From the NCBI GenBank assembly GCA_019448385.1, contig JAGTXO010000002.1:1178001-1242000 (forward strand): 64,000 bases of DNA, given 5' to 3'. Position 1 is the stretch's first letter, and each line of letters starts with the position of its first letter. Under the pieces are notes generated by a model that did no database searches, was not told where the DNA came from, and worked only from the letters and a program-made list of their open reading frames with translations. The stretch comes from Diacronema lutheri (taxonomy: Eukaryota; Haptophyta; Pavlovophyceae; Pavlovales; Pavlovaceae). This document shows positions 47,252-55,831 of the stretch, piece by piece. The position numbers and the translations under genes were made by a program.

Positions 47252-48910
47252 CTACGGTTGCGAGGAGCGCTCGTGCCGATCGTGCGGCATTTCGTCAACG
47301 ATCGTGTGGAAGCGCGTGCGCGGCGAGTAAAATCCAAGGTGCGACGCGCGCGCCGCGTACAGGCAGGCGTAGTTCTCGACCTGCTGCGCAAAGCGCGAAT
47401 TCTGGTAGCCCGTCTTGAAGAGCTGGCCCCAGTGCGGGTGAAATTTGCGGTGGTAGGCGAGGACGCGCTCGGCAAGCGTTGCCTTCGCCGCGGCGAGCGC
47501 GCCGCCGAGCACGTCGCGCTGCGCCGCGGCGTCGGCGGGCACGGCCGCGTCCGGAGCGGGCGAGACGAGCGGCTCGACGATGAGCTCAAGGTCGGCGAGC
47601 TCGCGCTCGAGCGAGAGCAGCTCGTCGCGCGCGTCCTGGATGGCCTCGCGCATGCGCGAGTGCTCCTTGCGCACGCGCGTCTCCTTGTCCAGCTCGGGCA
47701 CGACGAGCATCGTGCGCCAGCCGAGAGAGCGCTTCGCGCGCAAGACGTCGGAGTACATGTGGTCGCCGACGTACAAGAGGCGATCGACTGACGAAAGGCC
47801 GACGAGCTTGTGCAGGTGGTTCCAGTTGCCGCCCTGGAAGACCTTGCCTGCGCGGAGGACGGCGGCGACGGATGCCGCGCTCGCGAACTCGGCGTTCTCC
47901 AGGTTGAGCAGCGAGCCGTCTGACTGGCGCACGCGGAAGATGGGCAAATTTGAGTCGAGTAGGAACGCCGGCTTGCGCGCGCCGACGATGATGACGTCGA
48001 AGAAGCCGGTCCAGTCGGCGTGGCCAAAGGCGGCGGCGCCGTCGCGCTCACCGCCGAGCAGGTAGGTCATCACCGCGTCGGTGTATTCCCAGGCCGAGTT
48101 GGTGACAAGGAAGGGCGTCTGGCCCGCACTGCGGATGCGCGTGAGCATGGCGCCCATCATCGAGTCGGGGTCGATGAAGTCGGCGGGCGTGCGCATCACG
48201 TCGTCTTTGATCACGCCGTCGCAATGGCACAGGTCGACGGCGCGGCGCACATCGCTGTAGATCTGCGCGTACGAGCGGGCGCCGAGCGCGCCCGGCGCGT
48301 CCGAGTCCTTGAGGTCAACGAGCTGGCAATATAGGCAGACGTCGACGAGCATGAAGGCCGTGTCGATGTTCGTGAAGTCGGGCGGATCAAAGGAAGGGCG
48401 CGAGCGATCGTACAGCTCCTTCCGCTCCTCAGGGTCCATCTCGCGCATCCCGTGCTGCGCGACCTTGACATATTTGTGCCGGTCCATCTTGAGCACGTTG
48501 CCGCGCGCTCGGTCGATCACGAGGCCACGCTGGTAGCGAGTAATGTCGTACTCGAAGCCCGCAATCTGCGGCGGATAGCCGAGGCCGATGAGCTTGTTGA
48601 TCGCGCCCCTATACGCGAGCTGGTCAAACGGCTCCGCCTTGTACTGCGCGAGCGTGTGGTCCATGTCGAAGCCGATCGCCTCCATCCGGCCGAGGTTGAC
48701 CGCGCGGTTGCAGAAGATGGGGGGCACGGCCGCGGCGCCGGTGGTGCTCGCCGCGTGAGTGGCGTGCGCGCGCGATGGCGGCGGCGGCCGGTGTCCGCTC
48801 ACGCCATGCCAGACGAGGACGACGGCGAGCGCTCCCGCTCGGGAGCGGTCCACCATCGCTCCCGCTCGGAAGCGCTCTACCCTCGCTCTCGCTCGGGAGC
48901 GCACCACCAT
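47252..48910 (-). CDS. HAD-superfamily 5'-nucleotidase-like protein (NT5DC/NT5C2 type)
   Basis: 552 residues from the ATG at 48910. Motif I FDMDHTLAQYK, the segment YDITRYQRGLVIDRARGN, FLVTNSAWEYTD (motif II region) and YVGDHMYSDVLRAKRSLGWR (motif IV) are hallmarks of the IG-type 5'-nucleotidase family that includes cytosolic purine nucleotidase II and the NT5DC proteins. A coiled-coil (SRMREAIQDARDELLSLER) and a conserved ending around LYAARASHLGFYSPRTRF follow. The first 27 residues come from three 27-bp DNA repeats. The hydrophobic segment GALAVVLVWHGVSG then suggests a signal anchor. The ATG at 48856, in the first repeat, is an alternative start. The true substrate of this subgroup is uncertain. 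Confidence 0.88.
   Translation of the reverse strand: MVVRSRARARVERFRAGAMVDRSRAGALAVVLVWHGVSGHRPPPPSRAHATHAASTTGAAAVPPIFCNRAVNLGRMEAIGFDMDHTLAQYKAEPFDQLAYRGAINKLIGLGYPPQIAGFEYDITRYQRGLVIDRARGNVLKMDRHKYVKVAQHGMREMDPEERKELYDRSRPSFDPPDFTNIDTAFMLVDVCLYCQLVDLKDSDAPGALGARSYAQIYSDVRRAVDLCHCDGVIKDDVMRTPADFIDPDSMMGAMLTRIRSAGQTPFLVTNSAWEYTDAVMTYLLGGERDGAAAFGHADWTGFFDVIIVGARKPAFLLDSNLPIFRVRQSDGSLLNLENAEFASAASVAAVLRAGKVFQGGNWNHLHKLVGLSSVDRLLYVGDHMYSDVLRAKRSLGWRTMLVVPELDKETRVRKEHSRMREAIQDARDELLSLERELADLELIVEPLVSPAPDAAVPADAAAQRDVLGGALAAAKATLAERVLAYHRKFHPHWGQLFKTGYQNSRFAQQVENYACLYAARASHLGFYSPRTRFHTIVDEMPHDRHERSSQP
48830..48910. repeat. three 27-bp tandem repeats at the start of the HAD gene
   Basis: Units 48830-48856, 48857-48883 and 48884-48910 share the pattern CGCTCnCGCTCGGnAGCG. 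Being a multiple of three, they encode three 9-residue repeats (MVVRSRARA, RVERFRAGA, MVDRSRAGA) and supply two ATG codons. Confidence 0.85.
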
Positions 48911-49068
48911 CTTGCGAAAAAGTGAAAAAACGCGCTATGGGGGTTCCGTACTCGCGCGCGGACCCGAAATGGCCGACGGCAGTCCAGTCCAGTCCAAGTC
49001 TCCGTCCATGCTCGGAATTGCACGCCGCGCTTCGCAAGGCGCCACCACCCGTACGACGTCCTCGACGA

Positions 49069-50389
49069 TCATCGGCCGCGACCTCTGCTTGCGCCGCGGC
49101 CGCGCTGCCCACCACCATCGCGCCCGCCGCCGCGGCTGACACTGGCGCCGGCGTGGCCCGGACCGCGCCCGCGCCCACCGCCGCGAGCGAGCGCGGCACC
49201 TCGCGAACCGGGCCCGCCAGCGCGTACGCTCGGCTCAGCCCCATCGATCGGCTTCGGCCGCTTCGCTTCGTTCGCCCGACCGCCCTCAGCAGGCGCGCGC
49301 GGCACCGTCCGCGGACGCTTTGGAGCGATCGTTTGGCCCGCGCCGCCCTGCGCGCCGCCGGTGCGCGCGGCGGCGTTGCCGCCCTTGTCGGTGCCCTTGT
49401 CGCCAGCCTTGAGGCACCTGAAGACGCGCAGCTTGCGCCCCCGGAACTCCGACTCGTGCAGCTTGAGCGCGCGCTCGACCGCGACGCGCTGCTTAAAAAG
49501 GACGTACCCGAATCCATTACCCATATTCTCATATGGGTCCCGCACGATGCGCACGCCCTCGATCGCGCCGCAGCTCGCAAAGTGCTCGCGCAGCGGCTGC
49601 TCCTGCGCATCGAAGGGCATGTTGCCCACAAAAATCGAGCGCTTCCGGTCATACTCGGGCTGCGTACCGCCAACGGCCTGTGCGCCGGCGCCGGCCGCAC
49701 TCTCCGCCATGCGCCCGATCCGCGGCGGCGTGGCCTGCGGCGCGCAAAGGAGCAGAGCAGCCGAGATGTGGCAAAGCGACTGCGGTCAGCCGACGAGCGC
49801 GCACGCGCACACGGCAGAGCGCGGGAAGCGCGCGCCTTGCGCGTGCGACACGCCGCGCGTGCGCGCGGCGCACCCGGTCGACTCGCAGCGTCTTGCCGTC
49901 GAGCTCCGTGCCGTTCATGGCAAGGGCGGCGGGAACAGCGTCGACGGAGACGAAGACGACATACGCGTTGTACGTGTCCTTGCGCTCCTGGTCAAAGGCC
50001 TTTGAGATGACCGCGCCCTTGCGGCTCATCTTCTTGTTTGCAAAGGCGACCGATCGGATGCGCACGGACGCGACGCTGCCGCATGGCGTGAAGGCGCGCT
50101 TGAGCACCTTGGCAGTCGTGCTCGTGGACACGTTGCCAACGAACACCGTTCTGCTCAGCTTCTCCGGGTCCTCCTTGGCCTGCGCTCGCAACGTGGCCGC
50201 GCGCTCGCCGCTTGCGCCGGCGGGCGCCTTGGCCTCGCTGCCGGCGTCGCTGCTGGCGTCGGCGCCATCGCCGGCCCCGTGCGCATCGCGCCCAGCGCCT
50301 GGCTGCCCGTCCGCGGCCCGCGCCGCGAAGAGCTGCGCGACCTTGCCATCCAGAGAGGCGCCGCCGACGAGCAGGTCGGCGAGCCCCAT
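49069..50389 (-). CDS. RBM34: RBM34/Nop12-like nucleolar RNA-binding protein
   Basis: Exons 50389-49874 and 49734-49069, with a 139-bp intron (GTGCGCC...CCGCAG), give 393 residues. RRM1 (about 85-170) has RTVFVGNVSTSTTAKVLKR, the RBM34-specific VRIRSVAFANKKMSRKGAV, and NAYVVFVSVDAVPAALAMNG. RRM2 (about 200-275) has RSIFVGNMPFDAQEQPLREH and GNGFGYVLFKQRVAVERAL. The tail is basic with an RGG-like Gly/Arg-rich end. RBM34 and Nop12 act in pre-25S/28S rRNA processing in the nucleolus. It is divergent from the RlmN-like gene by 68 bp. Confidence 0.87.
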
Positions 50390-50457
50390 TTTTGGGACAC
50401 GAGGAAAGCGCCTGCGCGTCTCCACGGGACGGCTTGAAGGAGGGACGCTCCGACGCG
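50390..50457. promoter_or_regulatory. 68-bp divergent spacer between RBM34 and the RlmN-like gene
   Basis: Both start codons face away from this interval. Two genes tied to rRNA (one processing, one probable methylation) share it, which could allow joint regulation. No specific motif is recognised. Confidence 0.4.
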
Positions 50458-51864
50458 ATGAGGAAGCGCGCCTTGCGCCCGCTTCCCGTGTGGAACATCG
50501 AGTCGGTGCTCGGTGCGTTCACGCAGATCGGCGTCAAGGCGGTGCACGCGCACGCGCTGTGGAACTGGCTCGCGCGCAACCCACGCGCCGCCCGATGGGA
50601 CCAGGTGCGGTGGGACGAGCACGTGGGCCTACCGGCGCGCGCGCGCGAGCTGCTCGTCGCAGAATATGCGCTGTACACGAGCTCGGTCGAGTCGGCCGAG
50701 ACGGCGTCGGACGGTTCGACGACCAAGCTGGTGATCCGGCTGCAGGACGGTCACGCCATCGAGGCCGTCCAGATCCACCACGCCGGCCGCCTCACGCTGT
50801 GCATCTCGTCGCAGATTGGCTGCGCGATGGGCTGCTCCTTCTGCGCGACCGGCACGATGGGCATCCTCGGCGACCTGCACGCGGGCGAGATCCTTGAGCA
50901 GCTGCAGCACGCGCGCGCGCGCGCGCCCGTGCGCAACGTTGTCTTCATGGGGATGGGGGAGCCGCTGAACAACTACGCGGCGGTGCTCGAGTCGGTCCGC
51001 GTGATGGTGGACAACACGAAGTTCCAGCTCTCGCCGACGCGCGTGACGGTCTCGACGGTGGGCATCGTGCCGCGCATGGTACAATTCGGTGCGGACGAGC
51101 CGCGCGTCAACCTCGCGCTCTCGCTTCACGCGCCGACGCAGGCGACGCGCGAGTCGATCATGCCTGCGGCCCGGGCGTACCCCCTGCCCGCGCTGCTCGG
51201 CGCCGTCGATGCTTACCTCGCGCGCTGCCGCGCTGGCAAGGCGGTAATGATCGAGTACATCATGCTGCGCGACGTGAATGACGCCGTCGCCGACGCGCAC
51301 GCGCTCGCCGACCTGCTCGCGCGACGGCCGGTCGTCATCAACCTGATCCCGTACAACCCGACCGACGCGACGCCCGAATATGCGCGCTCGACTGAGGAGC
51401 GCACGATGGCGTTCCTCAAGGTGCTGTACGAGGAGCGAGGGCTGCGCACCTTTGTGCGCCGCACGATGGGCTCGGAGGTCGCGTCGGCGTGCGGCCAGCT
51501 TGTCAAAGACACGCAGCGCCCCGGCCGCGAGCGCGCCGTGCGTGATATCGAGGACGCCGCCGGCGGCCGCGCGCCGCGCAAGCCGCGACGCCGCGGCGGC
51601 GCCGAGCAGCCGGCGGCGGCGGCGGCGGCAACGGCGGCGCGCGAGCCGACGCTGGCCTCGGGCGCGCACGAGCGTGCGGCGGCGCTCTGGCTGGCGCTCC
51701 GCTCGCGCATCCCTGCTGTGAGGTTTGAGCCGGTGCACTGCCTGGCAGTGGCAACTCTTGTGTGCGCCCTTGGTGCGCGCGTATTTGCTCCGAGGGCGGG
51801 AATGAGCGGCGGCGGCGGGCTCGCTGGTCTGGCGAGCGTCTGGCCCAGACACCCGTCCGCGTAG
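50458..51864 (+). CDS. rlmN: RlmN-type radical SAM RNA methyltransferase
   Basis: 468 residues from the ATG at 50458. The radical SAM motif CAMGCSFC binds the 4Fe-4S cluster. FMGMGEPLNNY, STVGIVPRM, NLALSLHAPT, YIMLRDVND, INLIPYNP and RRTMGSEVASACGQL, with the resolving Cys, match RlmN/Cfr throughout. The family methylates C2 of an adenosine in 23S rRNA and some tRNAs by a methyl-Cys intermediate. No transit peptide is evident, and a 100-residue basic/Ala-rich C-terminal extension with a weak hydrophobic segment (LAVATLVCALGARVF) is added. Site of action (plastid, mitochondrion or cytosol) cannot be decided. The stop lies 27 bp from that of the convergent channel gene. Confidence 0.93.
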   Translation: MRKRALRPLPVWNIESVLGAFTQIGVKAVHAHALWNWLARNPRAARWDQVRWDEHVGLPARARELLVAEYALYTSSVESAETASDGSTTKLVIRLQDGHAIEAVQIHHAGRLTLCISSQIGCAMGCSFCATGTMGILGDLHAGEILEQLQHARARAPVRNVVFMGMGEPLNNYAAVLESVRVMVDNTKFQLSPTRVTVSTVGIVPRMVQFGADEPRVNLALSLHAPTQATRESIMPAARAYPLPALLGAVDAYLARCRAGKAVMIEYIMLRDVNDAVADAHALADLLARRPVVINLIPYNPTDATPEYARSTEERTMAFLKVLYEERGLRTFVRRTMGSEVASACGQLVKDTQRPGRERAVRDIEDAAGGRAPRKPRRRGGAEQPAAAAAATAAREPTLASGAHERAAALWLALRSRIPAVRFEPVHCLAVATLVCALGARVFAPRAGMSGGGGLAGLASVWPRHPSA

Positions 51865-51891
51865 CAATCTGCTGAGACCACAACGTGCGCG

Positions 51892-54290
51892 TCATCTGCG
51901 TGGCTCGTCGCGCCTGCCCAAGTCGAGCTCGCCCGTCTGCCCATGCTCCTGACCGCGCGCTGGGTCGTCGCCCAGCGTCGGCTGTGCGGCTGAGGAGAAG
52001 GCAGCGGGCAAGAGCCCAGTTGTGAGGAAGGAGGTGGGGAGGATCCCATCGAGCGGTCCCAAGGGCTGTTGCGGCGTTCTCGCGCCGGCGCTCTCGGCCG
52101 CTGCCGAGGTGCCCTCCGTGCCGCGCGTGAGCAGATGCGCAGGGTACCGCTTCTTGGCGGCGTGCTCGTCGACGACCGCGGAGAAGAAGGGGAACTCGTT
52201 CACGACGGCCTTGAAGTCGCTCGCGTACAGCGCCATCAAATCGCAATATGTGAGCGCCTGAACCGACGCGGCCGTGATGCCCGCGGTGAGCAGAGCACGT
52301 TCGCCAAAAAAGTCATTGTCGGACAGCACCGCGACCGTTTCGACCGGGTGATGCGTGAGCACGTGCGGCGCACCGCCCGCGGCGGACTCGGTGCCGGCGC
52401 GCGTCGCGATCGACGGGCGCGTGCCGCGCGTGCTGGTGCGCGTGTTGGCGCGCGTGCTCAACGGCGTGCTTTGCTCGGCGTTGCTCGCGTCCATGCTCGC
52501 GCCGCGCCGCGCCAGCCTCGCCTGCGTGCGGTTGCTCGCCATCCCACCGCCAAGGCGCAGCATCGCCATGCGCGAGCGCTCAACGCCGACAGCGAGCGCG
52601 TCGAGCACGCTGTGCGCGTGCGTGGGCGGCCTGCGCTTGGGGTCGTCCGTGCGCCGCCGCTTGTCCGCTTTGATGACAACGCACTGCCCTCGATTGATGA
52701 AGTAGAGAGCTTTGCCCTCCGTGCCCTCGCGGATGATCCAGTCGCCGGGCATGTGGATGAGCGGCACGAGCCGACTCACCATCGCGAGGAGAAGCGTCGC
52801 CGGACAGTCCTGGAAGAGGGGGACCTGCGGCTCCAGCGCGCGCGTGCGGAGCGCGCGCGCGCGCGCGCGGGGCTCGACGCGCTCGCCAGGCATGGCTGCC
52901 GGCGCCGACGCGGGTGGCTGCGCGCAGCGCAAGCCGTGCATGGGCGCCCACCGCCGTCCCGCGCGCGCCGTGCGCCCACCTGCGAGAAGAGGGATCGGTT
53001 GAGCGAGACCGAGAGTTGTGCATTTAACGAAACGGGCATCTTTTGCATCACGTCCGAATCCGACACGACGCCGAGGAGCGAGAGGCCGCGGTAGTCGAAG
53101 AAGGCGTTGACGCGCTGGCGCAGCGCGAGCGGCACGTTCTTGTACCGCATGTATTCGTTGAGCTGCTCGAGCCGCCGACGGCGTGCCTGCAGCGGCGCCT
53201 GCAGCTCGGCGATCGCCGCGGACGCTGAGCCGATCGAGAGCGCGTAGATGAGAATGGAAAGGACGGAGCACGCGCTGGTAAAGAGCACCTCATTGAGCGA
53301 CTCGGGTTCAATATCCGGCCCGATCCCCGACGTGATCGACAGCCCCCAGAAGACGGAGCGCAGCACCTGGTGGTAGACGGGCGCAGCGGGCTCAAAGAAA
53401 TTGGACGGCGAGAATGCCGACGGCACGAGCTCGCCTGCGGCGCGCGCGCGCGCGTCCTCGAGCGTGCCAATGTAAAAGTAGCCCATACCCGTCCACAGCC
53501 ACATGTACGCGAGCCCGAGGAAGAGCTTGAGCAGTTGCGTCACTGCCGAGTGCACGTTGGCCCACCGGTCAATCGAATCGAGCTTGCGCATCAGCTTGTT
53601 CAGCTTGAACAGGTCCCACAGGCAGACGAGTTCGAAGAACTCGCACGAGCGGAACAGGCCGCGCTCCGCGTCATACTCGCGCTCCAGCCCGCGCCACGTG
53701 CTGCCCGCGAGCAGCAGCCGGAGCGGGATCGCGGCGAGCACGTCAAGCGCAAAGTCGCGTCCGCGGAAGTAGTGCCGCGCGATCAGCCGCGGGACGCGGA
53801 TATAGACGCCGTCATCCATGAAGGCGGTGCGCATCGATAGCGCAATGTCCGCAAGGAGCACGAGCAGCGTCATCGCCGCGGTCAGCGAGCCGCACACACG
53901 CCACCCGACGGAGAGCTGCAGCTCAGGCGCAAACGCACCGAGCGTCGGCGAGACGACGCACACAAACGCGAGCGTGCACGCGACGAGCGTGTCCCACAGC
54001 GCCTTTAGCTCGGAGTCGGGCATGATGTGGAAATTTGCCGCGCGGTCGTTCTCGTCGAGCACCTGCTTCGAGAGCATGGGCTTCCGCTCGCGCGCGCCGC
54101 GCGCCGGCGGCGCTAGGCGCGCGCTCTCGAGCATCGTGATGAGCGGGTCGGACTCGTCGAGCATGACCCACTCGGCGTTGTGTGTGGTGAAGGCAGAAAG
54201 GGTCCTCGGTCTGGCCGCCGGACCCGCGCCGCTCGGTTCATGCTGCACCTCCCTCGGGCGCCAGCACTTCAGCCTCATGCGCGCGTACAT
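51892..54290 (-). CDS. cyclic-nucleotide-gated-like cation channel
   Basis: Exons 54290-52980 and 52824-51892 give 747 residues; the 155-bp intron falls just before the nucleotide-binding domain and joins SLFSQ to VPLFQDC. Six membrane segments are visible, with the family motif MDDGVYIRVPRLIARHYFRG at S2-S3, a weakly charged S4 region (LWDLFKLNKLMRKLDSID) and the pore YHQVLRSVFWGLSITSGIGPD. The C-linker (LRQRVNAFFDYRG) and a cyclic-nucleotide-binding domain (GDWIIREGTEGKALYFINRG, DNDFFGERALLTAG) follow. That domain contains a long low-complexity insert of about 100 residues. The filter lacks Gly-Tyr-Gly, so it should not be a K-selective channel but a CNG-like cation channel. Confidence 0.87.
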
Positions 54291-54516
54291 TTCGGCGGCG
54301 GCGCCATTGTGGCAATCGCCTGATGCACAGACACACTCACTGAAGACCGGAGACTGAAGATGCAGGCACGCAGACGCTCAGAGCCGCACCCTTCCGGCCG
54401 CTGTCGCCGACGCACCGTCGGCAAACACACGGGCGACGAAGTGGCCGCCCGCCCTCCGAGCCTCCGCGCACCGACCCGAACGTGGAGGCATGGCGCCGCC
54501 GCTCGCGCGCTAGGCG

Positions 54517-55746
54517 CTAGCCCGCCGGCGACTTGCCCGGCGTGCCCGGCACGCCGGGCGTGCGCTCGGCACCCGCCGCCTCTCCATCCACGAGGATGCT
54601 CGCGACGAGCGTCGTCGGCGCGCCCGCAGCCTCTGCCCGCGCCCGCTTCGCGCTCGGGTCTGCCGAGTCCGGCTCGCCGTCCGAATTGCGGCCGGAGTGC
54701 GCGGCGGCGGGGATCCGACGCGGCGCGACGGCGGTCAACGGCGCGACGTCAGTCGGCATCGTCATGTACGGCGACATACTCGCCATGCCCGGAAGGCCGC
54801 CCAGCCCGGCGGGCGCGAACGCGTCGACGGCGGTACGGCGCGACGAGTTCCTTCTTGGGAGTCGCGTGGAATGGACGAGGAACGCCTTGGCAGAGTTTGA
54901 GTAGGCGATCTTGACGGTGAGCGTGCTCTCGCGGCCCTCAGGCAAAGCGGGGCGCAGCACCCACGAGCGCAGCGAGTCGCCCTTGGGCCACTTCCCCTCG
55001 CACATCTGCAGCTTGGCCTCATTCGCCCAGTGGAATATTCGATCTGACGTGAGCGCGAGCACGCGCTTCATCGCGGCGGTGCCCATCGTGCGAGCGCCAG
55101 CCTTGTCGTTGACGCAGAGCTCCTTGAACTTGGCCTCGTCAAAGTCGATCTGCTCGAACGGTACCGACTCGAGCGGCTCCATGCCCCAGTCGATGTAGCG
55201 CGTCGTCCGGTCGACGCCGTCGAGCGCGTCCGCCGGCGATGCCGCGAGCGAGAGCGCGCCGGGCGTGCTTGTGCCGGGCAGGCCGGCAAGATCGGCCGTG
55301 CTCGCCGCTCCGGCAACCGCTCCGGCTGCCCTCGATGCCATCGCTCTGCCCACGGCACCGCCCCTCCCCGTCGGCGCGGCGGCGGCGGCGGCGGCGAGCG
55401 CCGCCTTTGTCGCTGGTCGGCACGACGCCGTCATCTCGTCCCACCACCTCTGTGCCTCCTCGCGCGCGAGCCGAAGCTCTTTGGAATCGATCATGACCAT
55501 CGCGTCCCGAATGAGCTTCATGAGCTCCTGCACCGTCGGACGCTTTGCCGCGTCGCTCGCATGCCGCGCGTGCAACGCCCGGAGCTCGCCGAGCTTCGAC
55601 AAGATCTCGTGGCGTACGCGCTCGGTCCGCTTCGCAACATGCTTCTCGCCGTCGCTGAGAAACGGACTCTCGTCCAAGACCATGTCGAGCAGCGACATTG
55701 GCGGGTCCTCCTCGCTTGGGGCCGCATCGCCGTGCGCCACCAGCAT
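54517..55746 (-). CDS. hypothetical acidic-to-Ala-rich protein
   Basis: 409 residues if started at 55746; the ATG at 55821 is 10 bp from the stop of MYCBPAP and less likely. The N-terminal third is helical and charged (LLDMVLDESPFLSDGEKHVAKR, cut here into DMVLDESPFLSDGEK), with MKLIRDAMVMIDSKEL. A conserved-looking middle reads RYIDWGMEPLESVPFEQID, KFKELCVNDKAG, ALTSDRIFHWANEAKLQMCE and LTVKIAYSNSAKAFLVH. The tail has a basic SAKRARAE patch, perhaps a nuclear signal. No family is recognised. Codon use and amino-acid balance support a real gene. Confidence 0.6.
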   Translation of the reverse strand: MLVAHGDAAPSEEDPPMSLLDMVLDESPFLSDGEKHVAKRTERVRHEILSKLGELRALHARHASDAAKRPTVQELMKLIRDAMVMIDSKELRLAREEAQRWWDEMTASCRPATKAALAAAAAAAPTGRGGAVGRAMASRAAGAVAGAASTADLAGLPGTSTPGALSLAASPADALDGVDRTTRYIDWGMEPLESVPFEQIDFDEAKFKELCVNDKAGARTMGTAAMKRVLALTSDRIFHWANEAKLQMCEGKWPKGDSLRSWVLRPALPEGRESTLTVKIAYSNSAKAFLVHSTRLPRRNSSRRTAVDAFAPAGLGGLPGMASMSPYMTMPTDVAPLTAVAPRRIPAAAHSGRNSDGEPDSADPSAKRARAEAAGAPTTLVASILVDGEAAGAERTPGVPGTPGKSPAG

Positions 55747-55831
55747 CGCCGACCAGGACCACTCCCGGCGTGGCAAGGCCCGTCCTGTTCCGGTGTCGGG
55801 ACAGGTTTTGAAAAAGGGCATCGCCCGTCAG

